Positions 54,030 to 63,612 of a stretch of 64,000 bases of DNA are shown here, piece by piece (the first letter of the stretch is position 1; every line of letters begins with the position of its first letter). A program made the position numbers and the translations under genes. The stretch lies in contig CAJTTF010000004.1 of the NCBI GenBank assembly GCA_910579165.1, positions 1 to 64,000 on the forward strand, in the 5' to 3' direction. The notes below the pieces were generated by a model. The model ran no database searches and was not told where the DNA came from. It saw only the letters and a program-made list of their open reading frames with translations. This DNA is from an uncultured Atopobiaceae bacterium (GTDB lineage: Bacteria > Actinomycetota > Coriobacteriia > Coriobacteriales > Atopobiaceae).

Positions 54030-55094
54030 ATGAAAAACACAGATACTTTAAACTTGAAGTCTGATATCTCCCATCAGTCATGTGACACTTCAAGCCAAGC
54101 AAATAATGCTCCTTCGCAAAAGCAACTTCTCAGCCCCGGTGCCGAGAGAATCATTCTCGATTGCGATACAGGCCACGATGATGCCGTTGCCATTTTGCTC
54201 GCTGTGGGTAATCCCAACATAGATCTTGTAGGCGTCACAACCGTTGGCGGTAACGCTGAACTTGACAAGGTTACCTACAACTCGCGCGCCGTTCTCGAGG
54301 AGGCAGAAGCCTTTGACGTTCCCGTTCATCGCGGCTGTGCGCAACCACTTCTCACCCCTCTCCGACCTGCGGCTGCCGTTCACGGCGAGACGGGGCTCGA
54401 TGGCGTTGAGCTTCCTGAGCCCATCCACGTTCCCCTTCAAAAAGATCATGCCGTAAGGTGGATTATCGATACTGTAATGGAAGCGGATTTTCATACCATC
54501 ACACTTGTATGCACTGGTCCGCTGACCAATTTGGCACTCGCGGCGCGCATGGAGCCTGCGATCATTAAGCGCGTTAAACGCGTAGTCCTTATGGGAGGAG
54601 GCGTTCACGAAGCAAACTCTACGCCGGTTGCAGAATTCAATATTTGGACTGATCCGGACGCCGCAAAAATTGTCTTTGACGCCCCATGGGATGTCACTAT
54701 GGTTGGCTTAGATACCACTCACCAGGCGCTCTGCACACCCGAAGTTCAAGAGCGCATTGTGAAAAATGGTGGAGAGATTGGTGCGTTCATGAGTGGCTTA
54801 ATGGATTTCTTTCGCCTTGCTTACCAGGAAAATCAAGATTTTCAAGATCCGCCCGTGCACGATCCTTGCACCATTGCCTACCTCATCGACCCTACAGTGA
54901 TAAAGACACGCCGTTGTCCGGTGGCAATAGAGAACCAGCCTGGATTGACATTTGGCCAAACCGTCGCCGACATGCGCGGTCCTGAGGACCCCTCCTCACA
55001 TACACAGGTTACGCTTGATCTTGACTTCAATAAGTTCTGGGGAATCGTCGAGGATGCTATTGTGGCCATCAACAATAAAAAACGGGCCAACTAA
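54030..55094 (+). CDS. Nucleoside hydrolase (IunH family)
   Basis: 354 residues. It splits ribonucleosides to base and ribose for salvage. The calcium-binding aspartate cluster DCDTGHDDA begins at D44, with VTTVGGNAELDKVTYN and VVLMGGGVHEANSTPVAEFNIWTDPDAA further on. The first about 35 residues form a Ser/Gln/Asn-rich leader, longer than in most members. GAGGAAC precedes the ATG. The nucleoside preference cannot be read. It converges with the ABC exporter genes with only six bases between stops. Confidence 0.95.
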   Translation: MKNTDTLNLKSDISHQSCDTSSQANNAPSQKQLLSPGAERIILDCDTGHDDAVAILLAVGNPNIDLVGVTTVGGNAELDKVTYNSRAVLEEAEAFDVPVHRGCAQPLLTPLRPAAAVHGETGLDGVELPEPIHVPLQKDHAVRWIIDTVMEADFHTITLVCTGPLTNLALAARMEPAIIKRVKRVVLMGGGVHEANSTPVAEFNIWTDPDAAKIVFDAPWDVTMVGLDTTHQALCTPEVQERIVKNGGEIGAFMSGLMDFFRLAYQENQDFQDPPVHDPCTIAYLIDPTVIKTRRCPVAIENQPGLTFGQTVADMRGPEDPSSHTQVTLDLDFNKFWGIVEDAIVAINNKKRAN

Positions 55095-55100
55095 AGGTAG

Positions 55101-56993
55101 CTACTCTAGTTCAAAAGCACCGGTGTAGAGCTGATAATACGTACCACGTTTTGCAATCAACTCTTCGTGCGAACCCCGCTCGATAATGCGGCCATGATCA
55201 AGCACGATAATAACGTCTGAGTTTCGCACCGTTGAAAGCCTATGCGCTATAACAAACGTCGTGCGCCCTTGCATGAGGGCATCCATACCGCGCTGCACGA
55301 TAGCCTCAGTACGCGTGTCAATGGAGCTAGTTGCTTCATCCAAAATCATGACGGGTGGATCGGCAACGGCAGCACGAGCAATAGAGACAAGCTGGCGCTG
55401 TCCCTGAGAAAGCTGTGAGCCATTATCGGAAAGTTCTGTGTCATAGCCCTTTGGCAAGCGAACAATAAAATCATGAGCACCAGCAAGCTTGGCTGCGGCA
55501 ATACACTCTTCGTCACTTGCATCCAGCCGTCCATATCTAATGTTGTCCATGACGGTGCCGCCAAACAGATTAACATCCTGAAGCACAATTCCTAACGATC
55601 GGCGCAAATCAGCCTTTTTAATTTTGTTGATGTTGATGCCGTCATAGCGAATCTTGCCGTCAGCGATGGGATAGAAGCGATTAATAAGGTTGGTGATGGT
55701 TGTTTTGCCGGCACCCGTAGCTCCCACAAATGCAACCTTCTGCCCAGGACGCGCTTCCAGCGACACATCGTGTAAAACAGTTTGCTCCGGCGTGTACCCA
55801 AAATCAACATCGGTGAAGCGAACGTCTCCGGAGACAAGTGTGTAGGTGGTTTTTCCGTCGTGATGCGGATGCTTCCATGCCCAAATGCCAGTTCTCCCCT
55901 TTGCTTGAACAAGTTTGCCGTCGTCCATCTCGGCGTTTACAAGCGTGACGTAACCGTGATCTTGCTCCGAAGGTTCATCGATGAGCGAGTACATGCGCTC
56001 GGCGCCCGCAAGGCCCATAACGACTGGATTGACCTGTTGTGATACTTGACCAATCTGGGCGGAGAATTGCTTTGTCATAGTGAGGAAGGGGACAAGCACA
56101 GCAAGGGAAAAACCCATACCAGAAAGCGATACGTTAGGAATGCCCAAAACGAGAACAAGGCCACAACACAAAGCGACAAGAGCATACGTAACATTGCCTA
56201 CGTTGATGAGAATGGGTGCAAGGATGTTTGCAAAAGTGTTAGCCCGACCAGAGGCCTGGCAAAGTTGGGCGTTCAATTCATCAAACCCTTCTTGTACTTG
56301 TGGCTGATGATTGAACACTTGTACTACGCGCTCACCGTTCATGATTTCCTCAACATAACCCTCTAAACGCGCTATGGATTTTTGCTGCAAAATAAAGTTT
56401 TTAGCGGCACGTCCGGCAAACGTTTTAGAAGAAATAATCATGACGGCGACACCAATAAGAACAATAATGGTCATCCACACGGAAAGATAGAGCATGATGA
56501 CAAAGACGATAGTGAGGACCATGACCGTTTGAGAAATCTGCGGAAGCGACGATAGAATCATCTGAAATAGGGCATCCACGTCGTTCGTGTAATGACTCAT
56601 GATGGCGCCATGGTAGGTAGTATCAAAAAACTTAACCGGCAGCGTTTCCATCTTCTCAAACATCGTGTCGCGCATTTTATTGAGAACACCGTTCGTAATA
56701 ATCGCCATAAAGCGATTCCAAAGGAAACTCGCGATAAGCCCTGCCACGGAAACCAAAATGAAGAGGAGCGTAATCTTGGTAATAGGATAGGCGGCAGCTG
56801 CCCAATCACCCGTACGCCATGTCTGCTCCACTACCCCTAGGGCCTGTTGCATAAAGATGGCTGGTATGGCGTTTTGAATGGCGCACACAACAAGACAGAT
56901 GCATACAGCAACAGACATCCCAGGATAGAAGCGGAAGATGTCACGAAGCACACGTAGAAGCGTCTTTGGATTAATTTTCACCTTCTTCTCCAT
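55101..56993 (-). CDS. Heterodimeric ABC exporter subunit, catalytic-site partner
   Basis: 630 residues from the ATG at 56993, two bases after the stop of the upstream partner, with GGAGA nine bases before it. Six membrane spans lie in the first about 320 residues. The ATPase has Walker A GATGAGKTT, signature LSQGQRQ, Walker B VMILDEATSSIDTRTE with the catalytic Glu intact, and the switch His in VIAHRLSTV. A 40-residue segment with GRTGIWAWKHPH before the ATPase is usual in this branch. The pair resembles BmrCD/LmrCD-type multidrug or lipid exporters. Confidence 0.95.
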   Translation of the reverse strand: MEKKVKINPKTLLRVLRDIFRFYPGMSVAVCICLVVCAIQNAIPAIFMQQALGVVEQTWRTGDWAAAAYPITKITLLFILVSVAGLIASFLWNRFMAIITNGVLNKMRDTMFEKMETLPVKFFDTTYHGAIMSHYTNDVDALFQMILSSLPQISQTVMVLTIVFVIMLYLSVWMTIIVLIGVAVMIISSKTFAGRAAKNFILQQKSIARLEGYVEEIMNGERVVQVFNHQPQVQEGFDELNAQLCQASGRANTFANILAPILINVGNVTYALVALCCGLVLVLGIPNVSLSGMGFSLAVLVPFLTMTKQFSAQIGQVSQQVNPVVMGLAGAERMYSLIDEPSEQDHGYVTLVNAEMDDGKLVQAKGRTGIWAWKHPHHDGKTTYTLVSGDVRFTDVDFGYTPEQTVLHDVSLEARPGQKVAFVGATGAGKTTITNLINRFYPIADGKIRYDGININKIKKADLRRSLGIVLQDVNLFGGTVMDNIRYGRLDASDEECIAAAKLAGAHDFIVRLPKGYDTELSDNGSQLSQGQRQLVSIARAAVADPPVMILDEATSSIDTRTEAIVQRGMDALMQGRTTFVIAHRLSTVRNSDVIIVLDHGRIIERGSHEELIAKRGTYYQLYTGAFELE

Positions 56994-56994
56994 C

Positions 56995-58761
56995 TTATTG
57001 ATCTCCGTTTTTCTTAGCCATACGCTCATCGTGCGACTGTTTGTTTTGCGATGTATACACCTCTCGATAGATAGGAGATTTCTCAAGCAATTCATCGTGC
57101 GTACCACTATCGACGATCTTGCCATTGTCCATCACAAGAATGCGGTCAGCGTCCTCCACCGATCCCGTCCTTTGCGCAATGATAATTTTCGTTGTCTCGG
57201 GCAGATACGTTCTAAATGCTTCGCGAATCCTGGCATCGGTCTTGGTATCAACAGCACTTGTTGAGTCATCCAAAATGAGGATTTTTGGTTTTTTGAGAAG
57301 GGCGCGCGCTATACAAAGACGCTGCTTCTGTCCTCCTGAAACATTGGCGCCCCCCTGCTCAATCCAGGTATTGTAGCCTTCGTCAAAAGCCTCAATGAAT
57401 TCATCTGCCTGCGCAAGACGAGCGGCTTCAATCACTTGATCATCGGTTGCGTCCTCATTCCCCCAACGAAGATTTTCAGCAATTGTTCCCGAGAAAAGCA
57501 CGTTTTTCTGAAGCACCATTGCTACTGCAGAGCGGAGTGCTTCTACGTCATAATCTCGCACATCGATGCCACCCACTCTAACAGCACCCTTGTTAACATC
57601 ATAGAGGCGCGGGATGAGTTGTACGAGCGATGACTTAGCAGAGCCGGTTCCGCCAATGATGCCAACTGTTTCGCCAGGAGCAATATGCAGATCGATGTCT
57701 TTTAAGGCGACGCGTTCTGCCGTTTCTGAATAAGAAAATGTCACATGATCAAAGTCGATGGACCCATCTTCCACTTCCTGCACCGGATGCTCAGGATTAT
57801 GAATGGTTGTTTTTGCCTCCAGCACTTCTTGTATGCGGTAACAGGATTCAATGGACATGGCAATCATCGTAAAAATCATCGAGAACATCATGAGGTTCAT
57901 CAAAATCATGAAGCCAAAGGTGAACATGGTTGAGAATTGACCCACATTAATCTGGATGCCTTGTGTCTGGATGATGGCTTTAGAAACAAAGTAGACGATG
58001 GCTACAGAGAATGCAGAGACCGCCAAATTGAGCATTGGCCCATTAAGCGCGAGGATTTTCTCGGCATCCGTAAAGTATCTATTAATGTTGTGGGAAGCGT
58101 GCATAAACTTTGATGTTTCAAACTTCTCGCGTACATAGCTCTTGACAACGCGAATACCCTTGATGTTTTCCTCGATAGATTCGTTAAGGGCATCATATTT
58201 TTTAAACGCAATTCTGAAACCAGGAAGCGCGCGCCAAATGCAAAGAAAGAGGCCGAGCGCCAAAGGAACCATAATAAAAACGTACATCCAAGCAAGGGGA
58301 CCCACCATGACAAAGGACATAACGAGAGCAATCGTAATCATGATGGGAGCTCGAAAACCAATGCGCAGAATCATCATGAACGAAGTTTGTACGTTGGTAG
58401 CATCCGTTGTCAGGCGTGTAACGAGCGTAGGCGTGGAGAAATTATCAAGGGTGGCAAAAGAAAATGTTTGAATGTTGGCGAACATATCGTGGCGTAAGTT
58501 TTTTCCAAATCCCGCTGCCGCATTGGCAGTAGTAATACCGGCTGCCGTTCCAAACGAAAGCGATATGAGCGCGAAAAGCATAAGAACAAGTCCCGTCTGG
58601 ACGATCTGGAAGAGCTCGGCACCGCGACTGATGGTGTCGATAAGTTCCGCTGTGGTAAAAGGAATGAGCACCTCCAACAGCGTCTCGCCAAAGACCAAGA
58701 GAGGCGAAAGTAGGGCGAGCTTTTTGTACTCCCTCAAACTTTTGAGTAGTTCTTTTATCAC
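56995..58761 (-). CDS. Heterodimeric ABC exporter subunit with degenerate ATPase site
   Basis: 588 residues; start GTG with AAGGA seven or eight bases upstream. Six spans and one ATPase: Walker A GGTGSAKSS, signature VSGGQKQRL, but Walker B reads ILILDDSTSAVD with Asp at the catalytic Glu position, and the switch histidine region reads IIAQRTGSV with Gln for His. This asymmetry is the hallmark of heterodimeric exporters with one degenerate site. It is followed after one base by the catalytic partner gene. The substrate is unknown. Confidence 0.95.
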   Translation of the reverse strand: MIKELLKSLREYKKLALLSPLLVFGETLLEVLIPFTTAELIDTISRGAELFQIVQTGLVLMLFALISLSFGTAAGITTANAAAGFGKNLRHDMFANIQTFSFATLDNFSTPTLVTRLTTDATNVQTSFMMILRIGFRAPIMITIALVMSFVMVGPLAWMYVFIMVPLALGLFLCIWRALPGFRIAFKKYDALNESIEENIKGIRVVKSYVREKFETSKFMHASHNINRYFTDAEKILALNGPMLNLAVSAFSVAIVYFVSKAIIQTQGIQINVGQFSTMFTFGFMILMNLMMFSMIFTMIAMSIESCYRIQEVLEAKTTIHNPEHPVQEVEDGSIDFDHVTFSYSETAERVALKDIDLHIAPGETVGIIGGTGSAKSSLVQLIPRLYDVNKGAVRVGGIDVRDYDVEALRSAVAMVLQKNVLFSGTIAENLRWGNEDATDDQVIEAARLAQADEFIEAFDEGYNTWIEQGGANVSGGQKQRLCIARALLKKPKILILDDSTSAVDTKTDARIREAFRTYLPETTKIIIAQRTGSVEDADRILVMDNGKIVDSGTHDELLEKSPIYREVYTSQNKQSHDERMAKKNGDQ

Positions 58762-58785
58762 GTGGTGCTTCCTTACGCTGGTTCC

Positions 58786-60465
58786 TTAAAAAAGCCCTTT
58801 AATGTTACCAGCTGCATCCACATTAATGCTCTCTGCGGCGGGATGCTTAGGCAAACCAGGCATTGTCATAATAGCGCCAGTAAGCATGACGACAAACCCC
58901 GCACCTGCCGAAAGCTTTACTTCACGAATGGTAAGAACAAAGTCACGCGGAGCACCGAGGCAATGTGGATCATCAGTAAGTGAGTATTGTGTCTTTGCCA
59001 TACAAACCAGAAGTTTCCCATAGCCGGCCTTTTCAATTTGAGCAAGTTGCTTTTGTGCGGCAGGGGTAAACTCTACGCTGTTTGCGCGATATATTTTCTG
59101 CGCAATAGCAAGCGCCGCCTCCTTGAGATTGGTGCCAGTGGGGTAAGCGTATTTTTTAGGCGCTTTTTCCTCTTTCAAGAGACGCATAATCTCTTTAGCT
59201 AGAGCCGTTCCTCCTCGTCCTCCCTTTTCCCAAACTTGAGAGAGACACACATTAGCCCCAGCTCGTTTGCATGCTTTACGTACGAGCTCAATCTCTTCTT
59301 TGGTATCCGTAGGAAATTGATTGATGGCAACCACGCAGGGCAGACCATATACCTTAGTCATATTTTCAACGTGCGTGAGGAGGTTAGGAAGACCGGCCTC
59401 TAGGGCCTTCAAATTCTTTTTGGTAAGAGCGTCTTTAGAAACGCCGCCGTTATATTTAAGTGCGCGAATGGTGGCCACAACCACAACAGCATCAGCCTTA
59501 AAGCCGCCTTCGCGGCACGTTATGTCGAGGAACTTCTCGGCACCGAGATCTGCTCCAAAGCCCGCCTCTGTCACCACAACATCCGCCGTAGCTTGCGCCA
59601 TGCGCGTGGCAATAACCGAGTTGCAACCATGCGCAATGTTTGCGAACGGACCTCCGTGCACAAATGCAGGTGTGTGCTCCAGCGTCTGGACGAGATTGGG
59701 CTTGATAGCATCTTTGAGAAGCGCTGTCATGGCACCTTCTGCTTTGAGGTCTGCGGCAGTGACAGGCTTGCCCTTTCTTGAGTAAGCTATCACCATACGC
59801 CCCAAACGCCGCTTGAGATCGGTAAGCGACGTAGCTAGACAGAGCACGGCCATCACTTCACTTGCCACAGTAATATCGAAACCATCTTCGCGCGCAACAC
59901 CGTCTGCTGCAGCTCCTAGGCCATCAACAACGTGGCGGAGTTGCCGATCGTTCATGTCAACACAGCGTTTCCAGGTGATGCGTTTAAGATCGATATCCAG
60001 CTCATTTCCTTGCTTGATGTGGTTGTCGAGCATGGCAGCCAAAAGATTGTTAGCCGCTCCTATGGCGTGAAAATCTCCTGTAAAGTGGAGGTTAATGTCC
60101 TCCATGGGCACAACTTGGGCATAGCCTCCTCCGGCCGCGCCCCCTTTGATTCCAAAGACAGGTCCCAGGGACGGCTCGCGGAGCGCGAGCGCAACTTTCA
60201 CCTTTTGGCGTTTAAGAGCATCGGCAAGTCCTATGGATGTTGTTGTTTTGCCCTCGCCTAAAGGTGTGGGATTGATGGCCGTAACAAGAACGACTTTTCC
60301 CTTATGCGCGCCACGGTTCTTATTTGTGCGCAACACCTCAAGGGATACCTTCGCTTTATCCCAGCCGTAGGGCGTAATCTCGGTTTTTTTAATGCCTAAG
60401 CTACGTGCAATTTCTTCTATCGGCTTAAGGCGCGCCTTCTGCGCTATTTGGATGTCGGTCAGCAT
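58786..60465 (-). CDS. fhs: Formate-tetrahydrofolate ligase
   Basis: 559 residues. It makes 10-formyltetrahydrofolate from formate, THF and ATP, supplying purine and fMet-tRNA synthesis. The ATP loop TAINPTPLGEGKTTTSIGL, EPSLGPVFGIKGGAAGGGYAQV and the late TRIMTMPGLP-like IMTMPGLPKHPAA are typical. AGGAG precedes the ATG and lies within the first unit of a 20-bp tandem array that fills the upstream gap. The upstream neighbour is the small gene at 60600. Confidence 0.97.
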   Translation of the reverse strand: MLTDIQIAQKARLKPIEEIARSLGIKKTEITPYGWDKAKVSLEVLRTNKNRGAHKGKVVLVTAINPTPLGEGKTTTSIGLADALKRQKVKVALALREPSLGPVFGIKGGAAGGGYAQVVPMEDINLHFTGDFHAIGAANNLLAAMLDNHIKQGNELDIDLKRITWKRCVDMNDRQLRHVVDGLGAAADGVAREDGFDITVASEVMAVLCLATSLTDLKRRLGRMVIAYSRKGKPVTAADLKAEGAMTALLKDAIKPNLVQTLEHTPAFVHGGPFANIAHGCNSVIATRMAQATADVVVTEAGFGADLGAEKFLDITCREGGFKADAVVVVATIRALKYNGGVSKDALTKKNLKALEAGLPNLLTHVENMTKVYGLPCVVAINQFPTDTKEEIELVRKACKRAGANVCLSQVWEKGGRGGTALAKEIMRLLKEEKAPKKYAYPTGTNLKEAALAIAQKIYRANSVEFTPAAQKQLAQIEKAGYGKLLVCMAKTQYSLTDDPHCLGAPRDFVLTIREVKLSAGAGFVVMLTGAIMTMPGLPKHPAAESINVDAAGNIKGLF

Positions 60466-60470
60466 GGTAC

Positions 60471-60608
60471 TCCTAAAATGATTAGCAGTGCTTTCTCGTC
60501 GTGAGCGGTCATTTCAAAATGGTATCAGTGATTTCAAAGCTCTAGCGTTGCTTTAAAATGCCAACAATGCCTTGAAGCGCTAGCACTTCTTTTAAAACGT
60601 TAGCATTG
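60471..60608. repeat. Degenerate 19-20-bp tandem array between fhs and the DUF6483-like gene
   Basis: Seven contiguous units start at 60471, 60491, 60511, 60531, 60551, 60570 and 60589. The rough consensus is TTTTAAAAYG then TAGCANTG; units 1, 3 and 7 are closest and unit 2 is the most decayed. The array covers the fhs ribosome site at one end and the last codons of the 60600 gene at the other. Confidence 0.7.
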
Positions 60609-61010
60609 TTGCTTTTTTGCTTGAATCTCAGCATCCAGATCTTTGAATTCCTTAGGAATTGTATTCCGAGAAACCCCAAAGGCTCCGGCAACTGCGCGCG
60701 CCTGTTCGCGACGAAGCTTTGCGGTCTGGGTGTCCCCCGCTTCTCGATAAGCATCGGCAAGGTTTTCAAGCGCGTAGGAAATATAATCCCCCAACGCTTC
60801 TCCATTGCCCCCTAGGCGCATCATTGTCACGAAAGACTCCGGATCAAGTGCGAAGAGTGTTGTGGGGTCCATCTCAAGAGCCTCCCCCACAGCTTTTTCA
60901 GTCTCCACAATGCCGCGATGATTGCCGGCAATGAGAACAACGCGCAGGGCATGCGCGGCGTTTTTTGAGAATGTCTCTATGATGCGAGTTATGTAATCGC
61001 GCTCAAGCAT
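60600..61010 (-). CDS. Small DUF6483-like protein of unknown function
   Basis: 136 residues from the ATG at 61010, six bases after AGAGGA. It begins LERDYITRIIETFSKNAAHALRVV and is almost entirely helical in appearance, with TPR-like phrases (ALENLADAYREAGDTQTAKLRREQARAVAGAF). Similar small proteins are found beside varied genes in Firmicutes and Coriobacteria; I recall the family as DUF6483 but cannot confirm. No catalytic motif, signal peptide or span is visible. It may share a transcript with fhs. Confidence 0.75.
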   Translation of the reverse strand: MLERDYITRIIETFSKNAAHALRVVLIAGNHRGIVETEKAVGEALEMDPTTLFALDPESFVTMMRLGGNGEALGDYISYALENLADAYREAGDTQTAKLRREQARAVAGAFGVSRNTIPKEFKDLDAEIQAKKQQC

Positions 61011-61044
61011 GATTTCCTCTTTCGAAGACCACAAAAACGTTACA

Positions 61045-61062
61045 CGGATCCTCTAGGATCCG
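61045..61062. other. 18-base palindrome CGGATCC-TCTA-GGATCCG
   Basis: Perfect 7-bp arms around TCTA, between the small gene and the ABC permease gene. On the plus strand GTTTT follows, so a weak terminator is possible; a T-run on the minus strand begins nine bases away. The rest of the gap shows no further feature. Confidence 0.5.
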
Positions 61063-61146
61063 GTTTTCAACAGCGCAGAAGAGCTGTCAACAAACAGGTT
61101 TTATTGTAGCGTCTCTTCTAGAGAAGAAGCGATGAAAAAGCGCGCG

Positions 61147-61848
61147 CTAGAACTGCCGTTTCTTGTAAAGCGCACCGGCAAGAAAAGCGGAGATCGCATA
61201 GAGCATACAGCTCCCAGCTAGCGCGATGGAACTTGTGATAAGACGTGCCTGCTCATTGTTCATTATTGACACAAATACTTGACTCGGTAGAGCACCATAG
61301 GGACCAGAGGGCATAAAGAGCGGAACGATAAGAAGGGAAAGAAGAGCAACCATCCAAGGAAAATATCGAAAGCCCTTTGTAAAGCCAAATTGTGCGAGAC
61401 AAACGAGCATGAGGGCTCCAATAAGGAGCGCGATAGCAAATATACCAAACGAAAAGACTATCTCGCCCCAAAACCCAAAGGGGATACTATCCTTGCCCTC
61501 CAGCAAAAAGATGATCCAAGAAATGAGAGCTGCGAACAATCCAACAAGGTATCCCACCAGCGTAGCAAGAAATATGGAAAGAAAGTGTCCCGCTTGTATA
61601 GCCGTTCGTTTTTGCGGAAAAGTCAAACGCAGCAGTTGAAAATTGCCGCTCACCTCATCCGCGGTTCCCAGCTGCATGACAGATCCAAAAAGCCCAACCG
61701 CACTCACCGTGCAGATCGAGAAAAATAGTCCCCCTTGCAAGACGTTCACCATCGCCGACAGGGGAATCCAAAGCAGGTAAGTGGTAAGAAGATAGGGTTT
61801 TAACAGTTGAAAATCGGTTTTAGTTACTGCAGTTATCTCACGTCTCAT
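61147..61848 (-). CDS. ABC-2-type membrane permease
   Basis: 233 residues with about six hydrophobic spans and short polar loops, no catalytic motif. It follows an ABC ATPase gene by two bases, so the two form one transporter. The layout with a YtrA-type regulator matches bacitracin/antimicrobial or cell-wall stress ABC systems. GAGGGAG lies upstream of the ATG within the end of the ATPase gene. Confidence 0.85.
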   Translation of the reverse strand: MRREITAVTKTDFQLLKPYLLTTYLLWIPLSAMVNVLQGGLFFSICTVSAVGLFGSVMQLGTADEVSGNFQLLRLTFPQKRTAIQAGHFLSIFLATLVGYLVGLFAALISWIIFLLEGKDSIPFGFWGEIVFSFGIFAIALLIGALMLVCLAQFGFTKGFRYFPWMVALLSLLIVPLFMPSGPYGALPSQVFVSIMNNEQARLITSSIALAGSCMLYAISAFLAGALYKKRQF

Positions 61849-61850
61849 GC

Positions 61851-62807
61851 TTATTTTCTCCCTCGAATCATCAAGTTCATAATTTGGTCGATATGCGGTC
61901 TTTCAAAAGTGACTCTTGTTCCTACGATACGCTCTGCCGCGACGATATTGGTTACTAAAACCGTTGTATTCAGCGCGTGGTTCTCTGTATAAACTTCTAG
62001 CGAATTTCCTTTCTTCTCGGTAGTATCTTTAACCTCCTTCTTTCTGTTGCCCCCAATCAATTCGCGTTGAACTGCTTGCGTCTCGCGGATCTGTTGGACA
62101 ACAAGAGCCGCTTCCTTCTTAGGAAGTTGCACGATGCCATAATGGGTCTGAAGATAGTCGAGCGTTTCCGAGAAGACCGTTTTTCCCTCATGAATGCAGG
62201 TAACCGTATCGACAATCGCTTCGAGATCTTGCGTGTCATGGCTTGAAATGAGAATCGTGTGCTGCGGATCATCCATGAAGGTACGGAACATTTCAAGTAC
62301 GTCCTGTGAGGCCATAGGGTCAAGGCCGGCGGTGGGTTCGTCGAGAATAAGAATGTCGGGGTTGTGGGCAAAGGCGAAAGCAAGCTGCAAGCGCATTGAC
62401 ATGCCTCGGGAAAGCTTGTTTGATTTCGCATCCCTATCAATACCTGCTGCCGCTATTTCATCTTGAAAACGCTTGACATCAAAATTGGTGTAATTAGCTC
62501 GGCCAATAGCCTCCACGGCAGACACTTTTATTGGACCATAGGGCGCCGTATCAAAGACAAATCCCATGCGCGCCTTGAGGGAACTGTGAACTTCTGCGCC
62601 AAACGACATGGGCTGCCCAAACACGCGAACGCTCCCTGTCTCCGGCTTGTAAGCAGCAAAGAGGCTTTTAATTACCGTTGTTTTTCCTGCTCCATTGCTT
62701 CCAACAAGGCCAGCAACGTGTCCAGGTGGTACCTCAAGCGAGAAGTTATCCAGGTTGAAATCGCCGTATCGCTTTGAAAGATTATGTATGGAAATGGCTT
62801 CTTTCAC
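61851..62807 (-). CDS. ABC transporter ATP-binding protein (YtrB/BcrA-like)
   Basis: 318 residues starting with GTG behind AAGGAAC. Walker A VGSNGAGKTT, signature LSRGMSMRLQLA (unusual for LSGGQ), Walker B ILILDEPTAGLD and the switch His in LISSHDTQDLE. After residue 225 an extra C-terminal part of about 90 residues, Lys/Glu-rich then beta-like, is typical of drug-export ATPases of this class. It is driven with the permease at 61147 and lies about 115 bases after the GntR regulator. Confidence 0.93.
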   Translation of the reverse strand: MKEAISIHNLSKRYGDFNLDNFSLEVPPGHVAGLVGSNGAGKTTVIKSLFAAYKPETGSVRVFGQPMSFGAEVHSSLKARMGFVFDTAPYGPIKVSAVEAIGRANYTNFDVKRFQDEIAAAGIDRDAKSNKLSRGMSMRLQLAFAFAHNPDILILDEPTAGLDPMASQDVLEMFRTFMDDPQHTILISSHDTQDLEAIVDTVTCIHEGKTVFSETLDYLQTHYGIVQLPKKEAALVVQQIRETQAVQRELIGGNRKKEVKDTTEKKGNSLEVYTENHALNTTVLVTNIVAAERIVGTRVTFERPHIDQIMNLMIRGRK

Positions 62808-62923
62808 GTGCTTGTTCCTTTCTATTCTTTCTCAATTGTGTGCGATGCTTTTACGCTCTTCAGTTGCAAGATTCGCATAAGCGAGGCTTCGTTTTAGATG
62901 AACCTTTTTCTTGTCATTGCCGC

Positions 62924-63313
62924 TTAAGATTTAGCAGATAGAGAATCCACATCTTTAATATCTGCGAGGAAGAGAAACTCCTCGTGCGTAAGACCCAGAT
63001 CTCGCGCGCGGCGAGCGCACGCCTGCACATCTTCCTCTAGCTTCCTTATTTGTTCTTCTCGAATTACGTTGGCAGAGCAGTCTGAAACAAACGTTCCTTT
63101 ACCGGGAATTTGTGTAATAAAGCCACGTTGCGACAGATCAGCATACGCATGCTTTGTGGTAATGACGCTAATATGAAGCTCATGAGCAAGCTGACGGATA
63201 GAAGGCAACTCCTGCCCACCCGTAAGGGTCCCATCCATAATCTGATTTTTGATTTGCTCTGCGATCTGTTGGTAAAACGGAACAGTGCCTGAGTTGTGTA
63301 AAACAATGTCCAT
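62924..63313 (-). CDS. GntR-family regulator, YtrA subfamily
   Basis: 129 residues. The winged helix occupies 10-75 (VPFYQQIAEQIKNQIMDG, LPSIRQLAHELHISVITTKHAYADLSQRG, GKGTFVSD) and is followed only by a short helical dimerisation tail, which defines the YtrA branch. Such proteins repress their own operon of ABC transporter genes, here the ATPase and permease downstream. A palindrome overlapping its -10 supports this. Confidence 0.93.
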   Translation of the reverse strand: MDIVLHNSGTVPFYQQIAEQIKNQIMDGTLTGGQELPSIRQLAHELHISVITTKHAYADLSQRGFITQIPGKGTFVSDCSANVIREEQIRKLEEDVQACARRARDLGLTHEEFLFLADIKDVDSLSAKS

Positions 63314-63482
63314 TGCAGCCCATCCCTTATATTGCTTCTTTTGTCGCCCCGATTATCTTGTGGATCCCCAGACACAATAGGTGTCCTGACGTAAACGTAA
63401 CCGTTTCCTCTTGTATTCCTCTTGCACTTAAGTGCTTACCTGCTATTTTGTATCTCTGGATTCGTAACTGTATATGTTAGAC

Positions 63483-63517
63483 TATATACAGTATATACAC
63501 CGTCCCGTGTAAGTCAA
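63483..63517 (-). promoter_or_regulatory. Promoter and palindromic operator of the YtrA-like operon
   Basis: TTGACT (63517-63512), 16 bases, and TATACT (63495-63490) form a strong minus-strand promoter. The -10 lies inside the perfect 15-base palindrome TATATAC-A-GTATATA (63483-63497). A second overlapping pair, CTGTATAT/ATATACAG, spans 63468-63491. The 5' UTR would be about 170 bases. Confidence 0.7.
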
Positions 63518-63612
63518 TACGCCTTTATTTCAAATCAAAGACCTTCTTATACAAGGCAAAACGATTTTCCATATAAGACAATACATCCTGCTACCTAAGC
63601 CAACAGCAGTTC

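Noticed and set aside
63424..63435. Palindrome GCACTTAAGTGC as an operator
   Set aside because: It is a single 12-base palindrome downstream of the YtrA promoter with no second copy in the window, so chance is adequate.
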